Assembly: GCF_000972705.2 (NCBI RefSeq)
Contig: NZ_LATL02000334.1
Span: forward strand, 3,969-10,883
DNA from: Limnoraphis robusta CS-951
Lineage (GTDB): Bacteria > Cyanobacteriota > Cyanobacteriia > Cyanobacteriales > Microcoleaceae
Direction: 5' to 3'
Length of the DNA stretch: 6,915 nt
Shown here: one piece after another, positions 5,144 through 6,915 of the stretch
Layout of the letters: each line of letters starts with the position of its first letter
Numbering within the stretch: the first letter of the stretch is position 1
The notes under the pieces: model-generated
The model's database searches: none
What the model was told of the DNA's origin: nothing
Seen by the model: only the letters and a program-made list of their open reading frames with translations
Position numbers and translations under genes: made by a program

Positions 5144-6859
5144 ATGACTAATTCTCAACCCCCTTTCCCGGATCTTACCCAACATTGGGCGCGTTCTTTC
5201 ATTAGCCGCCTGCAACGCCAAGGTATCGTGAGCGGTTTTCGAGATGGGACATTCCGCCCCTCTCAAACCCTAACTCGTGCCGAATATGCAGCTTTGCTAC
5301 AGGCGGCCTTTGAACGTCCTCCCAAACGGCCTTATCTGGCGTTTCCAGACGTTCCTCGGGATTTTTGGGCGTTTTCTGCCATTCAAAACGCCTACGAAGC
5401 AGGCTTTATCTCAGGCTTTCCTGACAACACCTTTCGACCCCAAGCCAATATTACGCGCCTTCATGTTTTGTTGTCATTGGTTGCGGGTTTAAATATTCCG
5501 AAAACAACGGCTTTTTCTTTAGCTGAAGTTTACACGGATGCCAATCTAATTCCCGACTATGCTGTTAGTGCGATCTCGGCTGCAACTCAGTCTAAACTGG
5601 TTGTAAATCATCCGAAAACTGAAATTTTTCATCCCGATAAACCTGCTACTCGGGCTGAAGTTGCGGCGATTATCTATCAGGCTTTGGTTTTTCTCACAAA
5701 AGCTAATCCTCTGGTTTCTCCCTCTATTGTCGAACCGACAAAACCGGGAATTGTTCGTACTGGAACTCATGTGTCTGTTAATGGGAGACGCTGGAAAGCC
5801 TCCTGGGGTCAATGGAGTTCAGGGCTTTCAACTTTAACGGGAATTAGTGATAAAGGAATGCTCTTAGTTTTGGGGATGAATCCGTTAAATAATCAAGAGA
5901 TTTCAATTCAGCCGACAAACTGGTTTTCTCCTCCCACTCAACCTTACCCTATTCAAACTAAATTTGATCAAGAATATCGTTATCTCAATCTTGATGAGTT
6001 ATCCCAAACTGTGGGTTGGGAAGTTGAAATTGAAGGCAAAACACTGAATATATTTTCAGAAATTGGAAAAGTTAATAATATTATTTATGAAGAACTTTCT
6101 GATGTTTCTCGGATGGTGATTGATTTGAACCCAGCGACACCTTGGGAGTTGTATGAACTGAGTTCAGAATGGGAAGTTGTGGTCGATGCAAACACCGATC
6201 AATCTATTGCGGATGGTTTTCCTGAAAAGCCTCCTGAGTCGAATATTATTCAACCCGATGAAGAGCAACAAAATGAAGGAGAAACTGGGGAAATCGTTAC
6301 CAAACCCCCTCGTCCTGTCGTTAAACTTGGCTCAAATAAAACGATAATTAAAGGAAAACTTCCCGATGGTTATGGGGTGAAAGTTTCCACCCTAAAAAGC
6401 CCTGATCGCATTAGCATAGAAGTTCGGAAAGATGCGTTAGTTGAACGCAATATTATCTGGGCGACGGGACTCAATTGGCGACAACAATATCTCACGTTAA
6501 ATTCAGATCGGTTTCCAGTTTTTTGGTTACAAGTTAAACCCAATTCTGGATTGAAACTGCAACCGATCTGGACAGACAAAACTCAAATGAAAGGAACGGC
6601 TTCTCTCTTAGAAATCACCAATACTTGGGGAAGTTTAGCAGCGATTAATGCGGGTTATTTTAACCGCAATAATTTATTACCCTTGGGAGCGATTCGTCAG
6701 AATAATCAATGGTTTTCCGGGCCAATTCTCAACCGAGGGGCGCTCGCCTGGAATGATGCGGGAATGATCAAAATGGCACGATTAAAATTAATCGAAACCC
6801 TGAAAATCTCAAGCGGACGAGAATTTGAAGTGGATTTACTGAATACACGGGGTATGTGA
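5144..6859 (+). CDS. SLH-domain phosphodiester glycosidase (NAGPA-like), frameshifted near the right edge
   Basis: A cell-envelope protein, 571 residues to the first stop. Three SLH domains occupy about 8-56 (FPDLTQHWA, SGFRDGTFRP, LTRAEYAALL), 66-116 (AFPDVPRDFWA, SGFPDNTFRP) and 129-182 (FHPDKPATRAEVAAIIYQAL); such domains anchor proteins to cell-wall polymers. Residues 200-350 hold beta-rich sequence, including an AMIN-like stretch (MVIDLNPATPWEL, 324-336). A Pro/Glu-rich linker (357-392) leads to a second beta-rich section and then a phosphodiester glycosidase domain from about 484 (AAINAGYFNRNNLLPLGAIR, 499-518). That family includes the enzyme that uncovers mannose-6-phosphate; the bacterial substrate is unknown. 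No signal peptide is seen, and an in-frame TAG upstream with no start codon in between rules out a longer N-terminus. TGA 6857 cuts the domain short; the conserved sequence resumes in the -1 frame. Confidence 0.9.
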   Translation: MTNSQPPFPDLTQHWARSFISRLQRQGIVSGFRDGTFRPSQTLTRAEYAALLQAAFERPPKRPYLAFPDVPRDFWAFSAIQNAYEAGFISGFPDNTFRPQANITRLHVLLSLVAGLNIPKTTAFSLAEVYTDANLIPDYAVSAISAATQSKLVVNHPKTEIFHPDKPATRAEVAAIIYQALVFLTKANPLVSPSIVEPTKPGIVRTGTHVSVNGRRWKASWGQWSSGLSTLTGISDKGMLLVLGMNPLNNQEISIQPTNWFSPPTQPYPIQTKFDQEYRYLNLDELSQTVGWEVEIEGKTLNIFSEIGKVNNIIYEELSDVSRMVIDLNPATPWELYELSSEWEVVVDANTDQSIADGFPEKPPESNIIQPDEEQQNEGETGEIVTKPPRPVVKLGSNKTIIKGKLPDGYGVKVSTLKSPDRISIEVRKDALVERNIIWATGLNWRQQYLTLNSDRFPVFWLQVKPNSGLKLQPIWTDKTQMKGTASLLEITNTWGSLAAINAGYFNRNNLLPLGAIRQNNQWFSGPILNRGALAWNDAGMIKMARLKLIETLKISSGREFEVDLLNTRGM

Positions 6860-6915
6860 AAGCGGGAATTGCGCGTTATACAGGTGACTGGGGAAAAAGT
6901 TACACCCCTTTAACC
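6853..6915 (+). pseudogene. Continuation of the glycosidase domain in the -1 frame, cut by window edge
   Basis: Reading from TAT 6853 gives 21 codons, YVKAGIARYTGDWGKSYTPL and one more, open to the last base. This matches how the glycosidase family continues after the LNT of the main frame (YVxAGIARYT...W...YTPLT, recalled from relatives). Restoring one G to the run GGGG (6849-6852) would give LNTRGYVKAG and a continuous protein. The gene is therefore disrupted, or the base call is wrong. Confidence 0.75.

Noticed and set aside
6846..6853. Programmed -1 frameshift site in the SLH gene
   Set aside because: The sequence A-CGG-GGT does not fit the X-XXY-YYZ slippery pattern and no strong downstream stem is evident; an indel or base-call error is simpler.

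Overview
The window looks like a chromosomal piece of a filamentous cyanobacterium (Oscillatoria/Planktothrix/Microcoleus-like). The grounds are two copies of the cyanobacterial HIP1 octamer GCGATCGC (3476-3483, 4397-4404), a moderately AT-rich base composition, a GAGAAACC-C-GGTTTCTC intergenic palindrome of a kind common in these genomes, and three proteins whose best-recognised relatives are cyanobacterial. The genus is inferred, not proven.

Layout. Positions 1-3804 hold two tightly overlapping minus-strand genes. The upstream gene (2449-3804) encodes a 451-residue P-loop ATPase. The downstream gene (1-2456, cut by the left edge) encodes a large protein with a conserved N-terminal domain, TPR-like helical repeats and an nSTAND1-type NTPase domain. 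They overlap by 8 bases and are almost certainly co-transcribed from a candidate promoter at 3826-3855. Positions 3805-5143 are a mostly non-coding or decayed stretch. It has one plausible small minus-strand gene (4067-4279), a weaker 74-codon ORF (4526-4750) preceded by three still shorter minus-strand ORFs, several inverted repeats and one HIP1 site. From 5144 rightwards lies a plus-strand gene for a protein with three SLH domains, a linker with AMIN-like strands, and a phosphodiester glycosidase (NAGPA-like) domain. Its reading frame breaks at 6849-6853 and the conserved domain carries on in the -1 frame to the right edge.

How the parts work together. The ATPase and the STAND protein form one translationally coupled unit. 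By family logic it is a signal-sensing or scaffolding NTPase system, possibly stress or phage related, but the part of the STAND protein that would show its output lies beyond the left edge. The SLH-glycosidase gene is divergent and looks functionally unrelated: it is a cell-envelope protein. The most checkable oddities are the frameshift in that gene, the apparently nucleotide-binding-dead N-terminal domain of the STAND protein, the inverted repeat around the -35 of the NTPase operon, and the run of short alternating-frame ORFs at 4526-5043.
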